Numbered from the stretch's first letter, positions 10,380-21,688 are shown. The stretch: DNA of 64,000 nt from Gnetum montanum (GCA_015680685.1 MNCI01018080.1:403717-467716), one strand, 5' to 3'. The notes: generated by a model from the letters alone, not told the origin. Numbers and translations are program-made.

Positions 10380-12870
10380 CTGGGATTTTTTTTCCAAAGC
10401 ACTTAGTTGAGGAGCTGGTTATAAGTTAACAGCCCTAGTGGTGTTACATTGTTGTGTCTGGGTTGGAATTTCATCCTGCATTGATGGAGCAGGTGGTAAT
10501 TGAGTTGATGGTAGAGGGACATGTGCAAAAGGATGAGGAGGATAATGAGAAAATGGAGATTGCCATCTTGGAGATTGGACTCAAGGTAGTAGTGATGCAG
10601 AAATGAAGCATGACAAGAAGAGTCACATATAGAAATGGGCTACTGAGCATATTACCCATATGAATCAGACTACCGGTAAGGGTACTGCTACCTTGGTGGT
10701 GGCATCCCCCATGACTGTGGATGCTACCATAGATGGTACTACTCATAGGGTCATGGTGAAGCTCCACTTAGATAATAGACTTGTTGCTGGTGGAATTGCC
10801 TAAGGTTGCCTTCAAGATAAGGTAACCTTTTGGGTGCTTTCCTAGTCTAGGATTTAGAGTATACATCCTAGACTCTTGCAAGTGTGACATAATTAGATAA
10901 CATCCCTTAGGATGTTCATATTGGTAGATGTCACATTCATCATCATAATCTATTTTAGACTCCACAAACTCCTCTACTATAGCAACCGTGCCCTTTTTTG
11001 GTGGGCACGTTTAGCTTCCTTCCTTCCTCTATGATCACGATCACTACTTTTCTCTTTGGATTCCTTTGCTATTTTTAGAGTAGTTTGCAACTTTTCATCT
11101 AAAGGGTTCCATATTTTGTCTATCTTAGTCAAAATTTCAAAAATATACTTCTAAATTAGTAAGGTCTTTCATTGCACCACCTCATCAAGTGGTGCCTCGT
11201 CCTCATTGTCATAGAATTGAACCTCCCTTTTTTTGATGAAAGGATCTCGATTGTACTCCTCCACACTTTTCCTTTTTCTTAATTCTTCTTCTTCTTTGGC
11301 AACTTGCTTAATTAGTCTTTGAATATGATGGACCCTTAGTTCTGAAAGTCTCCCTTAGGCATAAACCCTATGAGTTCTCCTCATTTCTATTCAAAGCCCA
11401 TCTATGATATGGCAGAGTTGCTCCCTTTGAGAATAACCATGGCCAGGACATCAGTCCAAGAGAGAATAGTACTTGCCCATGGTTGCATCCAAGGGTTCAT
11501 GTGTTCTTTGTTTCCAACCTTAGATTTTCTTTCACAGGTTGGACACTTGGGAGTGTGTTTGATACTTGTTGCTAAAGATTTCAAGCATTGTACTCCATCT
11601 GCGAATTGATTTTGGCTCTACGGACTAGTACCAACTTTTATCTTCTTTTATGACTGTTCTTGGGAACAACTTTAATTTTTGCCATTTTTTTCCACATTAT
11701 GTAAGACATAGGCATTGTGAAAGGCTTGATGATGGTTTTGTGAATTTGAGTTGTATCCTCCTTTGAACTTGGGAATATTGTTTATACCCAATCATTTAAT
11801 TCTACTATCTTTTACATGCCTTGTTTAGATTCTCACTACCTCTATGATGTTCAACATATTTTTAGTTGTAGGAAAAGGCTCATCATTGTAATAGCGTCTG
11901 TGGTGTCCATGATTCCCATGATGTCCTTTGCTTTCCCTTCTTTCATGGTGATGGGCCTCGCTTGATTACCCACAACCCTAGTCTTGACTAGTTTGGCAAG
12001 CATACAAACATCTCTATCCTGTTGGTCACCTCCATCATAGTCACATCCTTTTATGGCTTTTATTAGAGCTAGAGGAGGAAGAAGAGGATGATGAAAAATA
12101 AGAGGAATAAGGAATAAGATCATCATGATGCCTCCCAACCCCTCTTCTATGGTCATGACTACGATCATCATTATATTGCTTATCCTTGTTCCTGCCATGA
12201 CTTCCACCTTTTGATCACCCATGATCATGGGACCTATTCTTGCCTAAAGCAAGATTTTTTATAGTGGATTGTTAGTTCTGGTTCAAGCTCCCTTTGTTGA
12301 AATCAAGAAAAGGAAACTTAGTGAATTGAGAATCCCTAAAAAAGGGATCCTCACTATCTTTTTGCCCTAGTAGAAATAAGGGGTTATTGAACTGTTTCTC
12401 CTTCGAAGCTTCATAGTGCTTCTCCTATTGCCAATTTATTTTATGTTATGTCTTAGTTGAAAGGTAATCCTAATAGTCATGGTCCTACATAATGTATTCA
12501 ACATTGAGCCCTTGGATGCCCAACCTCATAAGAGTTTGGTGCAACATCATAGGAATTGATCGATTGGGCGATAACACAATGTTGTCCTCCATGTCCCTCC
12601 ACCAAAATTGTTCATCCTAATACAAGATGAAGGTGAAGTCTAGCACATACTAATCAGGATGAGTATATACAACTCTACATTGTTGGGACATTGGTGGATT
12701 TGACCATTCATTCCTTTGTTGATTGGATGTATTCTTGAGCCTTGGTAGAGAATAATCCCTATGAGAAGAAGAAATTTTAGATTAAAAGAAAATACCAATG
12801 TGCTTTTACAATTATTTTTGTTATTTTGAATGATTGCAACTTTAAGGTTCATTACAATGATTTTGAATAA
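10380..12870 (-). pseudogene. LR2 gag region, with N-terminal pre-gag module
   Basis: Two parts in element direction. 12870-12060 encodes a VLDFTFILY-DEQ block, a low-complexity Ser run and Arg/His-rich sequence; LR4 and LR5 keep this same module. From ~11760 on comes the gag core, with FKGGYNSNSQ and LHNVEKNGKN matching FLGGYDLDPQQ and WNNIDNGWQK of the LR6 gag. Near 10890-10945 is CDIYQYEHPKGC, which aligns with CNIFLYDHPKGQC in LR6; this looks like a CCHC nucleocapsid knuckle whose second Cys is changed. The gag core is heavily interrupted. Confidence 0.65.
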
Positions 12871-12910
12871 TTTTTACTAAGTCCTAGATAGCGAACATAG
12901 CTAACTAAAG

Positions 12911-12928
12911 TCCCCAACAATGGCGTTA
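12911..12928 (-). other. LR2 primer-binding site
   Basis: On the minus strand TAACGCCATTGTTGGGGA starts one base after the LTR end. It is one to two changes from TGGCGCC(A/G)TTGCCGGGGA, the complement of the 3' end of plant tRNA-Asp used by many Ty3 elements. This fixes 12930-13791 as the 5' LTR. Confidence 0.85.
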
Positions 12929-12929
12929 A

Positions 12930-13791
12930 TGATGAGCAGTGAGTATACCCTATGCCCAACCATATGAATCACTAGCATTCACTAAGCAATCCGGTTGAAT
13001 TTTGTAGACTTTAGGTCTTTAAGTACACTAGGTTCTAGGAGGTGAATCTAACTATTTCAATCATTGTCTTCTTAGTATTACTTGTGAAGTGCAAGTGTAT
13101 GATTAAGTGTAATTGAGGCATATGATTTTTATCATGTTATCTTTTATAATTTAAGTAATCTAAGAAGAATAATAATATAATTAAATGCTTAAGTAATCTA
13201 ATAAATAGCCAATATTTAGCTAATCCTAATATAAGCATCCATTTCCACTTGTTGTACACATCTTGAACACATTATAGCACTACTGGGTTACCAAGTGTTA
13301 AGCGCTACTAGGATTACCAAGCATTAAGCATACACTCGAAGAGGTAATACTTATGTTCACTATTTAATCAATATTAATTACTTAAGTAAAATTCATTAAA
13401 GTAATGTGCATGAATAATAAATGCATAAGAAAACATGAATCTATTCCAAGTGTTGCAAGATTTTATTAGAAAAGCTCATCTTTATCACCATTCACATTGA
13501 GGTGCTCAAGTACATCAATGCTTGAATAAAGATCCATACAATTCTTTGACTCCTATTGTGGGCACTTAGAAAATATTCTAACTTTTAGAAGAAAACAATG
13601 CAAGAGCTTTACTACAATTAATGGAAGAATGGGATGAATCGTGCACCCAAGTGCTATATTTATAGGTAGGCATGCATCCTACGATATCGAATATCTGATA
13701 ACATAGCTTGGGCTATGATACTAGGGCTCTGATATTAGATCCTTGATATTGGAGATTTGATATTGGGGCCTAGGAAGAATATGATTCATTA
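12930..13791 (-). repeat. LR2 5' LTR
   Basis: 862-bp LTR, inverted. The plus strand begins tgatgagcag and ends atgattcatta, that is TAATGAATCAT... to ...CATCA on the minus strand, next to the PBS. A TATA-like box (atatttatag on plus, 13656-13665) divides U3 from R/U5. The interior contains the gctactgggattaccaagc type block seen in all LTRs of this family. Confidence 0.92.
13656..13665 (-). promoter_or_regulatory. LR2 5' LTR TATA box
   Basis: Minus-strand CTATAAATAT about 126 bases downstream of the LTR start, the expected place for the element promoter; the opposite LTR keeps CTATAAAT at 4336-4343. Confidence 0.6.
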
Positions 13792-13796
13792 GTCAC
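13792..13796. repeat. LR2 target-site duplication, right (GTCAC)
   Basis: Identical to 3544-3548. Confidence 0.9.
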
Positions 13797-14120
13797 CTAT
13801 CACTTGAAAACATCTAAGAAACCTTGTACAATGCTTACATCACGTTATCATCAAAACATAATAACAATATCCTCCTTTTAATGATGATAATAGCTAATGA
13901 TAGGTGACTTAAAAAGAATTTGTAAAAAAAATTTACCAATTTAATTCATACTTAAGAAATTATTATACTTTTCTACAATTCTTCTAAAAAAAATTTACCA
14001 ATTTAAGTCATACTTAAGACATCATTATAATTTTGTACAATTCTTCTAAAAACATTTACCAATTTAAGTCATACTTAAGACATCATTATACTTTTCTACA
14101 ATTCTTCTAACATATCATGT
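13797..14120. repeat. Unresolved repeat with a 61-62 bp tandem array
   Basis: No coding sequence. An 11-bp inverted repeat (gtcacctatca at 13792-13802, tgataggtgac at 13898-13908) brackets the first part. From 13931 to about 14113 there are three copies of a 61-62 bp unit beginning atttaccaatttaa (13931, 13993, 14054), containing the palindrome tacttaag. The block atcatcaaaacataataac near 13850 resembles plus-strand sequence at ~63770. Probably part of an old element that hosts LR4. Confidence 0.5.
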
Positions 14121-14159
14121 TCATGTTATGTCTTGGGATGTACTTATAGTCAAATATTT

Positions 14160-14818
14160 TTAGGTAAAATTTACTTCATCTCTACTATTCCATGCTCATT
14201 CTTCTTTGTGATATCTAATAGAAGGTTTCTAATGTTTAATTTAGGATTGATCATGCTTAGCCAAGTTCTTCTCATGATGATTTAGAGTTCTCCCTTGATG
14301 CTTCCAACATGAATGATCAAGAAATCAACATGATTGGACTATCCACTAATGGTGGTTACAACATCATCAACCTAACAAATGGCACTATGAAAAAATAATT
14401 TGCTAGCTCTATTATGACATTACTTTTTTTTAACAATGGAAAATTTTAAGCTTTATACAAATATTAAGAAATGAAATCTACATGTAAACTTGAATCTACA
14501 AGAGCTTTAAATGATAGATTTACTATGATTTGCAAATATATCAAGTGACTGCTAGGATCTCTTTTTTTTTTATAGAAGAATTCTTACCTTAATCCAATTA
14601 AATTCTATGTGTAACCATGATGGTTTTTATAGTAGTCTCTGTAGATATTTTTCCTACAAGCTAGATCTATTAATTAAAATAAGGCATATTAATTGCACTA
14701 GTTTCCATAACTTATTATGCTCCTAATAATTGAGATGGATCAATGGATCCATTATAATTATCCACAAACTTAGAAAACATCTTGAAGATTTGACATGTTC
14801 TGAGCTTATTTTTAGGAT
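14160..14818 (-). pseudogene. LR3 remnant: protease region of an older element
   Basis: Minus-strand match to the LR2 protease region (LR2 9850-10260): corresponding blocks include catgatgatt...ttctccc, catgaatgatcaagaaatca and aagagctttaaatg. Read on the minus strand it encodes a decayed IIMRRTW-like protease C-terminal block. It is cut off exactly where LR4 starts at 14819; the other side should resume at 62857. No intact frame. Confidence 0.5.
14814..14818. repeat. LR4 target-site duplication, left (AGGAT)
   Basis: AGGAT before the LTR against AGGAC at 62852-62856 after the far LTR: four of five match, and the difference is a C/T transition. Confidence 0.65.
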
Positions 14819-15656
14819 TGATTGTTTAATTGGCTTTGTCAATGTAACCTTTTTGATGGATGATTTGATGCATCAACATAATGTCTAGTCTTGTGTATAT
14901 AAATGCACAAACCCATCGCATTTATGGCACATTATGTCATTAGTGTATTGAGTTCTTATAGTTTTCTTTCACTAGAGTTAGAATATTTTCTAAGTGCTTG
15001 TAGTAGGACTTCAAGGATTATATGAATCCTTATTCAAGCATCAATGTCCCTAAACACTTTGATGTCACAGCAATAAAGATGAAATTCTTGGAACTCCTTA
15101 TAGCACTTAAGAATATATTAATGCTTTTTTTCATGTACTTTATATTCATGTTTTAATTAATACATTTAATAATAAACACATAAGTCTAATTACCTTGAAC
15201 ATACCATTAATGCTTGGTAATACTAGTGGTGTTATCGCTTCATTTGCCTATTAGCCTAAGACTTGGTATGGCAAGTAGCGCTTATAACGAGTTTACGATG
15301 TGTATGGCAAGTGGGCTTAGATTCTTATGTTAGGTTAGTTAGCTTAGGAACTATTAGCTGGCTAGATAATTAGTTTATCAACCACTTACCTTTATTTCCA
15401 CTTAGACATAGAAATATAAAATATATAAAATATAAATAAATATCATGTGCCTTGGCTTACACTTAACCATAAAATTGAACTTACATAAGTGAAGCCAAGA
15501 AGATAATGATCAAGTCTCTAAGACACTATCTTTTCCCATTGGTGCATTTAGGAGCTAAGTCCATAAAATTTGATTGGATCATTGGTGAATGCATGTCATT
15601 TGTATGGTTGGCAAAGGGATTACTTGTTGCTCATCATTGGCGCTATTGATGGGGAC
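14819..15656 (+). repeat. LR4 5' LTR
   Basis: 838-bp LTR beginning TGATTGTTTAATTGG and ending ...ttgctcatca directly before a PBS. Matches 62004-62851 along its length: tatataaat box, gcacattatgtcattagtg, gcttggtaatactagtgg, and ggcaaagggattacttg near the end. The start has lost a few bases relative to the 3' copy (TGATGAGTTG). Confidence 0.9.
14896..14904 (+). promoter_or_regulatory. LR4 5' LTR TATA box
   Basis: tatataaat about 78 bases into the LTR, directly after a run of gatg/catc inverted motifs; conserved at 62113-62121 in the other LTR. Confidence 0.6.
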
Positions 15657-15657
15657 T

Positions 15658-15675
15658 TAGACTAGCTAAGTATGC
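15658..15675 (+). other. LR4 primer-binding site
   Basis: TGGCGCTATTGATGGGGA one base after the LTR; resembles the tRNA-Asp-complementary TGGCGCCATTGCCGGGGA with C-to-T type changes. Confidence 0.8.
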
Positions 15676-15786
15676 TACATAATAAAGATAGTGAAATCAT
15701 CTAAAGACATTGTAAAGAATAACTAATGTTAAATTATTAACAAAGGTAAAAGATAAAAAGCACACTATTTTTAAGTAATCACTAAT

Positions 15787-16560
15787 ATGGCTTCTTCTTG
15801 TAGGGAAAAATCTCCACTGCCACCCTTTGGTGGATCCAATTGAAGAAAAGAAGGTCCAAAAACACTAGTGTCCCAATAGTTTTAGGTTGTCTTGTCTACA
15901 CCCATCCAGATCCTTAGACTCTAGATTTCACCTTCATCTTGTATTAGGATGAGTAGTTGTGATGGAGGGACATGGAAGGCAACATCATGTTGCCTCTTGA
16001 CCAATTTTTTTCTATGATGTTATTAAATAATCTCATCAAGTTTGGCATTGCTTGACTTAATGTTGAGTATGAGGTCCAAGATCACCTCTATTAGGATTAT
16101 CATCTCACAAAGGCCCAACAGAAGAAAGATCGGTAGATGGAAGCTCAATATGAGACTTCAAAGAGTAAAAGGTTTCCTACCTACTTGTTCTTATAACCAT
16201 GTAGAGAGGGTAAGGAATTCTTTCTAGGCTAGTCCTAATACACTAATTCTATCCCTTTCGGTGATGGGAATACCCTTAACCAACGATTTCAGTCAAATGT
16301 GAATAACCTTGGTGATAAGAAGAATGGGTCTTAAGATTAGGGGACCTCAAAAGATGGGAGCCACAACCGATCACCCAAAGGCAAGAATAATGACAAGCAT
16401 CAAGAGAAGAATAAACATGGTGATTGAGGTGGGAATTAAAGAAGAGGAGCTAGTAGGCATCATTTTGGTGTTGATTGTCCTTCCTCTTTACCTTCATCAT
16501 CATCCTCATTTTCTTCCTCCTCTAACTTCGATAAGAGAAGCATAGGTTAGGACCATGGAA
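15787..16560 (+). pseudogene. LR4 pre-gag module
   Basis: The first plausible ATG is at 15787. The region encodes a decayed FTFILY-DE block, a repeated NIMLPLDQF-like stretch and a low-complexity His/Ser/Pro stretch near 16475-16530. The same module is present in LR5 (22800-23410) and LR2 (12870-12060). Multiple stops and frame changes. It is unlike a retroviral gag core, and no CCHC knuckle is present before protease starts. Function unknown. Confidence 0.55.
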
Positions 16561-16589
16561 AGAATAGCATTAGACTAGAATCAATAGAC

Positions 16590-17240
16590 CAATCCATCAC
16601 TATTTCTTTGGAATTGGTGGAAGACATCATGATCACCATTTGTGGGTGGTCCTATCCTACTGATTTTTTGATGACCCACATGGAAAACTATAAAGGGGAC
16701 GTTCCTATCATCATGGGAAGAACATGGTTGAGTATCATCAATGCTAGGTTAGGGATTTGAGACCTTTTCTTAAAGATTTCCAAGGAAAATGAATTTGGCA
16801 AGATTGAGAAGAAATGAGTTCCATGCATAGCATATAGTGACATGGGGTATCCTTGCATACAAAGACTATGGATCATCAAAGGTGCATCACTTCAAGCATG
16901 CAATCATTGTGCAGAGATGATAGAAATTCAAAGGTGTCTGTACGTAGTAGCTACTAGATAGGAGGATACCTAGCGGCTAACAACAAATAATGAGGATAGA
17001 TCAATAATATGCATGAAACCTCCTGAGAGCCTCACTAGCTCCTATGTTGAAAGAATGAAACTCTCTAGCGTGCAAAGTGAAATCAATTGGGGAGAGTTGG
17101 AGATCCATGAAACTTTCAAGAAAGAGCCCAATGAGTTGAAGACTCTATTAGCAAGAATGGAATATGCATTTCTGAATAATGGCATGCTGGTAATAATCAA
17201 TGCCACACTTCTGAAAAGAAGAAGAAATTATTAAAAATTA
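16590..17240 (+). pseudogene. LR4 protease and linker
   Basis: Encodes VEDIMITICG, YPTDFLMTHMENYKGDVPIIMGRTWLS (shown in parts: YPTDFL, then VPIIMGRTWLS), typical of the C-terminal half of plant Ty3 aspartic protease, followed by a linker with PESLTSSYVERM and WGELEIHETFK that precedes RT in LR2 as well. The N-terminal D-S/T-G active site is not identifiable. Interrupted by several stops. Confidence 0.65.
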
Positions 17241-17369
17241 TGCAAAAATGGCCAATAGGCTTTGCTTGGTCATATCATGAGCTAATAGGAATTGATCATT
17301 AGATATGCTAGCATAGAATCTATACAGACTCCTTAATCAAGCTAAAGAGGTAGTTGCAAAGATGATTGA

Positions 17370-18070
17370 ACCCAAGCCTTAAGAAAACCATCAAGGAGAA
17401 GATTGAATAACTCCTCAAGAAAAGGTTGATCTACCTAATTGTAAATGGCAAGTGGGTTAGTGCACTTGCTATTGTACCAAACAAAGGAGGAAAGTGACGA
17501 GTCTATATAAACTTTGGGTTGTTAAACATGGCAACCTACAAAGATCAATTTCCATTGTCATTTGTGGACCAGGTGTTGGACACCATTGTGAGGCATTATT
17601 ATGATAGTTTTCTAGATGGTTTTAGTGGCTATAACTAAATCTAGATAGCACCAGAGAACTAGGCCAAAAAAATATTTACAAGTCCTTGGGAGAATTTTGC
17701 ATACAGGAAGATACCCTTTGACCTATGCAATTTTCTTACCACATCTCAATAATGTGTCCTAAGAATCTTCCAACAATAGATTGGTAGTGGGGTAGAGGTC
17801 TTCATGGATGACTTCTCTACCTATGGGGTAACCTTTGAGCAAGTCTTGGATTGTCTTGAGTAAGTGCTTCAATGATGTGTGGAGATGAACTTGAGGTTGA
17901 ATTGGTAGAAGAGGCACCTAATGGTCCAAGAGGGAAGTGTCTTGGGGCATTATATTTCAAACAAAGGGATCAAGATAGATCCAAAAAAAGGTAAGGGTCA
18001 TCCAAGGAATAACTAGACAACTAGAAATAATGAAAGATATGAGGTCATTCCTTAGTCATACTAGTTACTA
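17370..18070 (+). pseudogene. LR4 reverse transcriptase domain
   Basis: Clear Ty3/gypsy RT: blocks KWVSALAIVPNKGGK, RVYINFGLLNMATYKDQFP, FLDGFSGYN, FTSPWENFAYRKIPFDLCNF and the catalytic VFMDDFSTYG (~17805-17835), with both catalytic Asp residues kept. HYISNKGIKIDP follows. Broken by C-to-T type stops but with few indels. Motif style is Athila-like. Confidence 0.85.
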
Positions 18071-18074
18071 TAGG

Positions 18075-18239
18075 TGCATCATTGAAAACTTCTCAAAGAT
18101 TATCAAACCATTGGTGGAACTCGCAAAGAAAGGTGCTTCATTGAAAACTTATTAAAGATTATCAAATCATTGGTGGAGCTTGCAAAGAAAGATGCACCAT
18201 TCATTTGGACCCAAGAATGTAAGAATGCATTCTAGTAGT
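18075..18239 (+). repeat. Short tandem duplication in LR4 RT-RNase H connector
   Basis: The stretch around tcattgaaaacttctcaaag (18083) is repeated as tcattgaaaacttattaaag (18139), each followed by attatcaaa.cattggtgga and gcaaagaaaggtgc-like sequence: a direct duplication with a period of about 56 bases in the connection domain. It is private to this copy. Confidence 0.65.
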
Positions 18240-18690
18240 TGAAGTAGAAACTTGCAAAAACTCTAATTATATGAACACCAAATTGGTCCAAGCCATTCCA
18301 CATCATGATAGATACATCAAATTATGCCTTGGGAGTTATTATTACATAGATGGATGATCAAAAACATCCATACTACATTCACTATGCAAGCAAGAGCATT
18401 GTAGATGCAAAACTAAACTACACCACCACTAAAAAAGGGCTTATGGAAGTGGTGTACATGTTGGAGAAATTCAGGTACTATGTGCTTGGATACAAAATTT
18501 TTGTGTACTTCGTAGATAATGCCATCAGATTCTTGATGAACAAGCCAATGATGAGACCCCATGTCATATGGTTGCTAGTGATCCTTCAAGAGTTTGGTTC
18601 AATAATGATTGCCTAAAAGAGAATTGAGAATGTCATGGCTGACCACTTGTCTTGGTTAAGATGGGATAGCAAAGAGAATGAGAGCTCACT
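18240..18690 (+). pseudogene. LR4 RNase H domain
   Basis: Gypsy-type RNase H: blocks MIDTSNYALGVII, YYIHYASKSIVDAKLNYTTT, LEKFRYYVLGYKIFVYF, NKPMMRP and VMADHLSWL. An open stretch covers 18350-18616. The Asp and Glu residues of the fold are only partly preserved (TTTKK replaces the usual T.EKE). It lies between RT and integrase as expected. Confidence 0.82.
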
Positions 18691-18699
18691 ATCTAATCA

Positions 18700-20040
18700 A
18701 TTTCCTAATGAACTTCTCTTTATTAGTGCTATTGCTTTTCAAAATCATAAGGAGATAAACTAGTATAATTACATCCTCTCCTATCTCCTCATACAGTAGA
18801 TGCCACAAGATTAGGGCAACAAGAAGAAACAAAAGCTTCTTCATCAGGATAAAAAAATTTATGAAAATCAATGGCAACCTCTATAATAGTTGCATAAATG
18901 GCCTAGTACAATGGTGTGTCCCTAATGCTGATAAATTTTGAGTCCTCCAAAATGCAAATGAAGGCCCTTATGAGGATCACTATGCTAGAAGGAGGAAAAC
19001 CATTAAGATTCTCATGGTAGGATATTATCAGCCCATGATCTTTAAGGATGCCCATCATTTCTTCTATTCTATTGATAGGTGCCAACATGATGGAGGGATG
19101 ACTGCATGTATGGAAGAGTCTCAGCAATGAATCTAACTAATAGAACCTTTTAAGCTTTGGGGGGTTGACTTCATGGGACCCATGAATCCCATGTTAAATG
19201 AAAAGGCATACATCATCGTGGTAGTTGACTATTATATCAAATGGGCTAAATTCACTACCATTATTGACTATTCATCTTCTATGAAAATACAGTTTGTACA
19301 ACAAAATGTTGTAAATAGGTTTGGTATGCCATGAGTCCTAATTTCAAATAATGGAATAGACTTTATTGGTGCCGCTTTTTGAAAGCTCATGCAACTCTTG
19401 AAGGTTGAACATATATTGACAACTCAATACCACTCCCAAGCCAATGTTAAGTTGGGATCACTAATAGGAAAATTTCCAAAATGCTAACATGTACAATTAG
19501 TAAATATAGGAAGGACTACAGTAGTAAACTCAATAATGCTCTTTGGGCTTATCATTTAACATGGAAACTTTCTATTGGCTGTTCTCCCTATGAGTTAGTG
19601 TACCAGAGAGTTCCAACTTTTTCCATTTAAACTAAGCTTCGTACATTTTCAATATCCTATGACCTTGACCTAGACTTAAGTCTAGTCCAAAGAGAAAGAT
19701 TGATAAATATCAACACGTTAGACAAGAATAGATTAGTGGCCCTATCATTGAATGAAGTGCATAAGGCACACAACAAGCAACACCATGACCTTAGAATAAG
19801 GAAAGTAAAGCTTCAACTAGGGGATAAGGTATTTTACTAGAACCCCATGCATGTACCATAATGGACAAAATTTCAAACGCTATGGAAGGGCCTTCACATT
19901 ATAAATGAAACTTTCCCATCTAGGACCATGGTGATCTACTATCCTTCCAACCTGAATAAGAGGTTATTAGTCAACATCCAATAACTTAAAACTTTCTTGG
20001 AAACATGGAAAACTAGTGGAAATAATGCCTCAACAAATTT
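18700..20040 (+). pseudogene. LR4 integrase domain
   Basis: Decayed integrase: core blocks WGVDFMGPM (first Asp kept), IIVVVDYYIKWAKF, VNRFGMP, LISNNGIDF (second Asp changed to Asn), and a region where the usual NGQ.E is altered so the catalytic Glu is lost. The C-terminal part has LRTFSISYDLDLDL-like sequence and a KLQLGDKVF-like block. Several indels and stops. Confidence 0.72.
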
Positions 20041-21510
20041 TCAAGCATGTTTAATTTTTTAGATCTCTCCCTTCTAGCTTAATCATGGGGGAGACAACCA
20101 TCCATGCTAGCATCCTATAATTGGCTCAGTTTTTTCAACTTTTTTTTTACACCATTTTTCATATGTTTTCCTTTTTCTTGAGTATTTTGCAATGTCTTTT
20201 ATATTTTGATTGATTTGGATTTTCTTACGTCTTTTTCTTCTTTATTACATCAAGACATTGGTGATGAACATAGTTGCTAATTGATGGTGGTTAATTGAAT
20301 TATATTATTTAAAATAATTATTTAATGACTAGATTTCATTATTAAATTTTAACATTGATTAATGGAACATTTGTTTTTTCATGATACGAGGTAATGAACT
20401 CACCTCATCCACCCATTCCTCTAAAAACCCATGGTGTTTTCTCATTTTGGAAGCACGAGGTCCTTTGTTAATAACAAGTTTAAAAGAACTTGTAACCTTG
20501 GTATTCTCTAGATTTGAAGTAAATTAAGTGGAGTTGACAAGGGTGTGATTTTAAGGGATTTTTTTTTTCTTTTGTACCTACCTATTGTCTTAAGTTTTAT
20601 GGGTACTGTCATTGATTCCTCTTCATTCCTAGCATTGACCAATAATAGAAAGTAATTTCTTTGCATGGTGTGGTTCCCATGAAAAAAACAACAAACATGG
20701 GAATTCAAAACACATCCCTTAGATGACATAATGAGCTACAAGCACTAGTTATGGGGTTAGAAGGGCATGCTAGCCATGCATAAAGGCACCCCTCTAACTA
20801 AGGCCATCTTCACTTCTTGCTTCTCTTTTCTTCTCTATTTTGGAATGGTGGATGATCTTTAAGGGTGTTCATGAGCTTTAGGAGGTTGAACAATCTCAAT
20901 GTGCCAATGCAAGATCATTGGAAGTGGATGGTCTTGATTTCAACTAGGGATGGGATGATATCAGTTCACCTTAATCACAACCTCCATAAAGGACTTCATG
21001 TGACTAGAATGTGGAACTCCATTCCATCCTATCTCTCACCATAAATTTGGTCCATTTTCCATCTCACTATCTTCTAGCATGATTAATCAATGTGTCCATT
21101 TTATATGTCTTAATTCTTTGATGTTTTCTTAGGTGATTTGATTTTTAACAATCCATGATCATTAATCATCCTTAGGGCCTATAGACTCCTTGGTCTGAGG
21201 GCTTGCAAGGGCATTAAAGTCATGGGCCTACTATGGTAAGGATCCACTTGTAGACTATTTGGTATGGATGGTTAAATTTTCTATTCCTTAGTCATTTTCT
21301 CTTTCAAATCTGTTGCTTTCCATCTTGGAGCATATAGTTTTTTTACACTCCTTGGTAATCAACTCCACCAACATCTCCTTGTCCCAACTCAATTTCAAGC
21401 CCTCTTCATTGATTTATCCTTATTCTAGGCTTTTCTAGGCTCCTCTAGACTCTAATTTCATTGCCAAAGTATTTTCCCATACTTAACATTTTAATATGCA
21501 AGAATTGCTT

Positions 21511-21610
21511 TATTGCTACATCAACGCATCCCTGTTGATGTAGCCAAATGCATTGATGCATCCTTGTTGATGGAGCATAAAAATAGTAAAAATACGCGTA
21601 AGCACTTAGC
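21511..21610 (+). promoter_or_regulatory. Internal U3-like module of LR4
   Basis: A perfect 11-bp inverted repeat gctacatcaac (21515-21525) / gttgatgtagc (21534-21544), followed by gcattgatgcatcc and a TATA-like gcataaaaatag. The gatg/catc palindromes resemble those just upstream of the TATA box in LR4's own LTRs. Once LR5 is removed, it lies roughly 0.5 kb upstream of the post-pol ORF start at 31586. A candidate internal promoter; function is inference. Confidence 0.4.
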
Positions 21611-21683
21611 CATTTTTGCACATTTACACCATAACGTGAGGGGATTTTTTACATTTTTCTTAGCCTAGAGCACCTTCCAAGTG

Positions 21684-21688
21684 CCATA
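21684..21688. repeat. LR5 target-site duplication, left (CCATA)
   Basis: Identical to 31236-31240. The flanking sequence (ccataac) continues across the insertion and matches the corresponding uninterrupted region of LR5 itself (near 26926-26932). Confidence 0.92.

Larger units (their letters stand above)
3549..13791 (-). mobile_element. LR2: full-length Athila-like Ty3/gypsy element
   Basis: 10,243-bp element on the minus strand bounded by LTRs of 879 and 862 bp and by GTCAC duplications. Order in its own direction: 5' LTR, PBS, pre-gag and gag, protease, RT, RNase H, integrase, long non-coding tail, polypurine tract, 3' LTR. The post-pol coiled-coil ORF of its relatives is missing: the tail runs straight into the 3' untranslated block. 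All enzymatic domains are recognisable but interrupted and with lost catalytic residues, so the copy is dead. Lineage assignment (Athila-like) rests on the tRNA-Asp-type PBS and the FMD-F-TYG style RT motif. Confidence 0.93.
20041..21688 (+). other. LR4 non-coding tail up to the LR5 insertion
   Basis: No supported ORF. Begins with a T-rich stretch (20120-20230), carries the gcttctcttttcttctct block (20818) shared with LR2 and LR5 tails, and ends in a leader homologous to LR5 26850-26935. It breaks off at ccata (21684-21688), the LR5 target site, and resumes at 31236. Confidence 0.7.

Noticed and set aside
10471-10767. Minus-strand 98-codon frame as a distinct Ser/His-rich protein
   Set aside because: Lies within the gag tail of LR2, out of the frame that aligns with relatives; low-complexity shadow.
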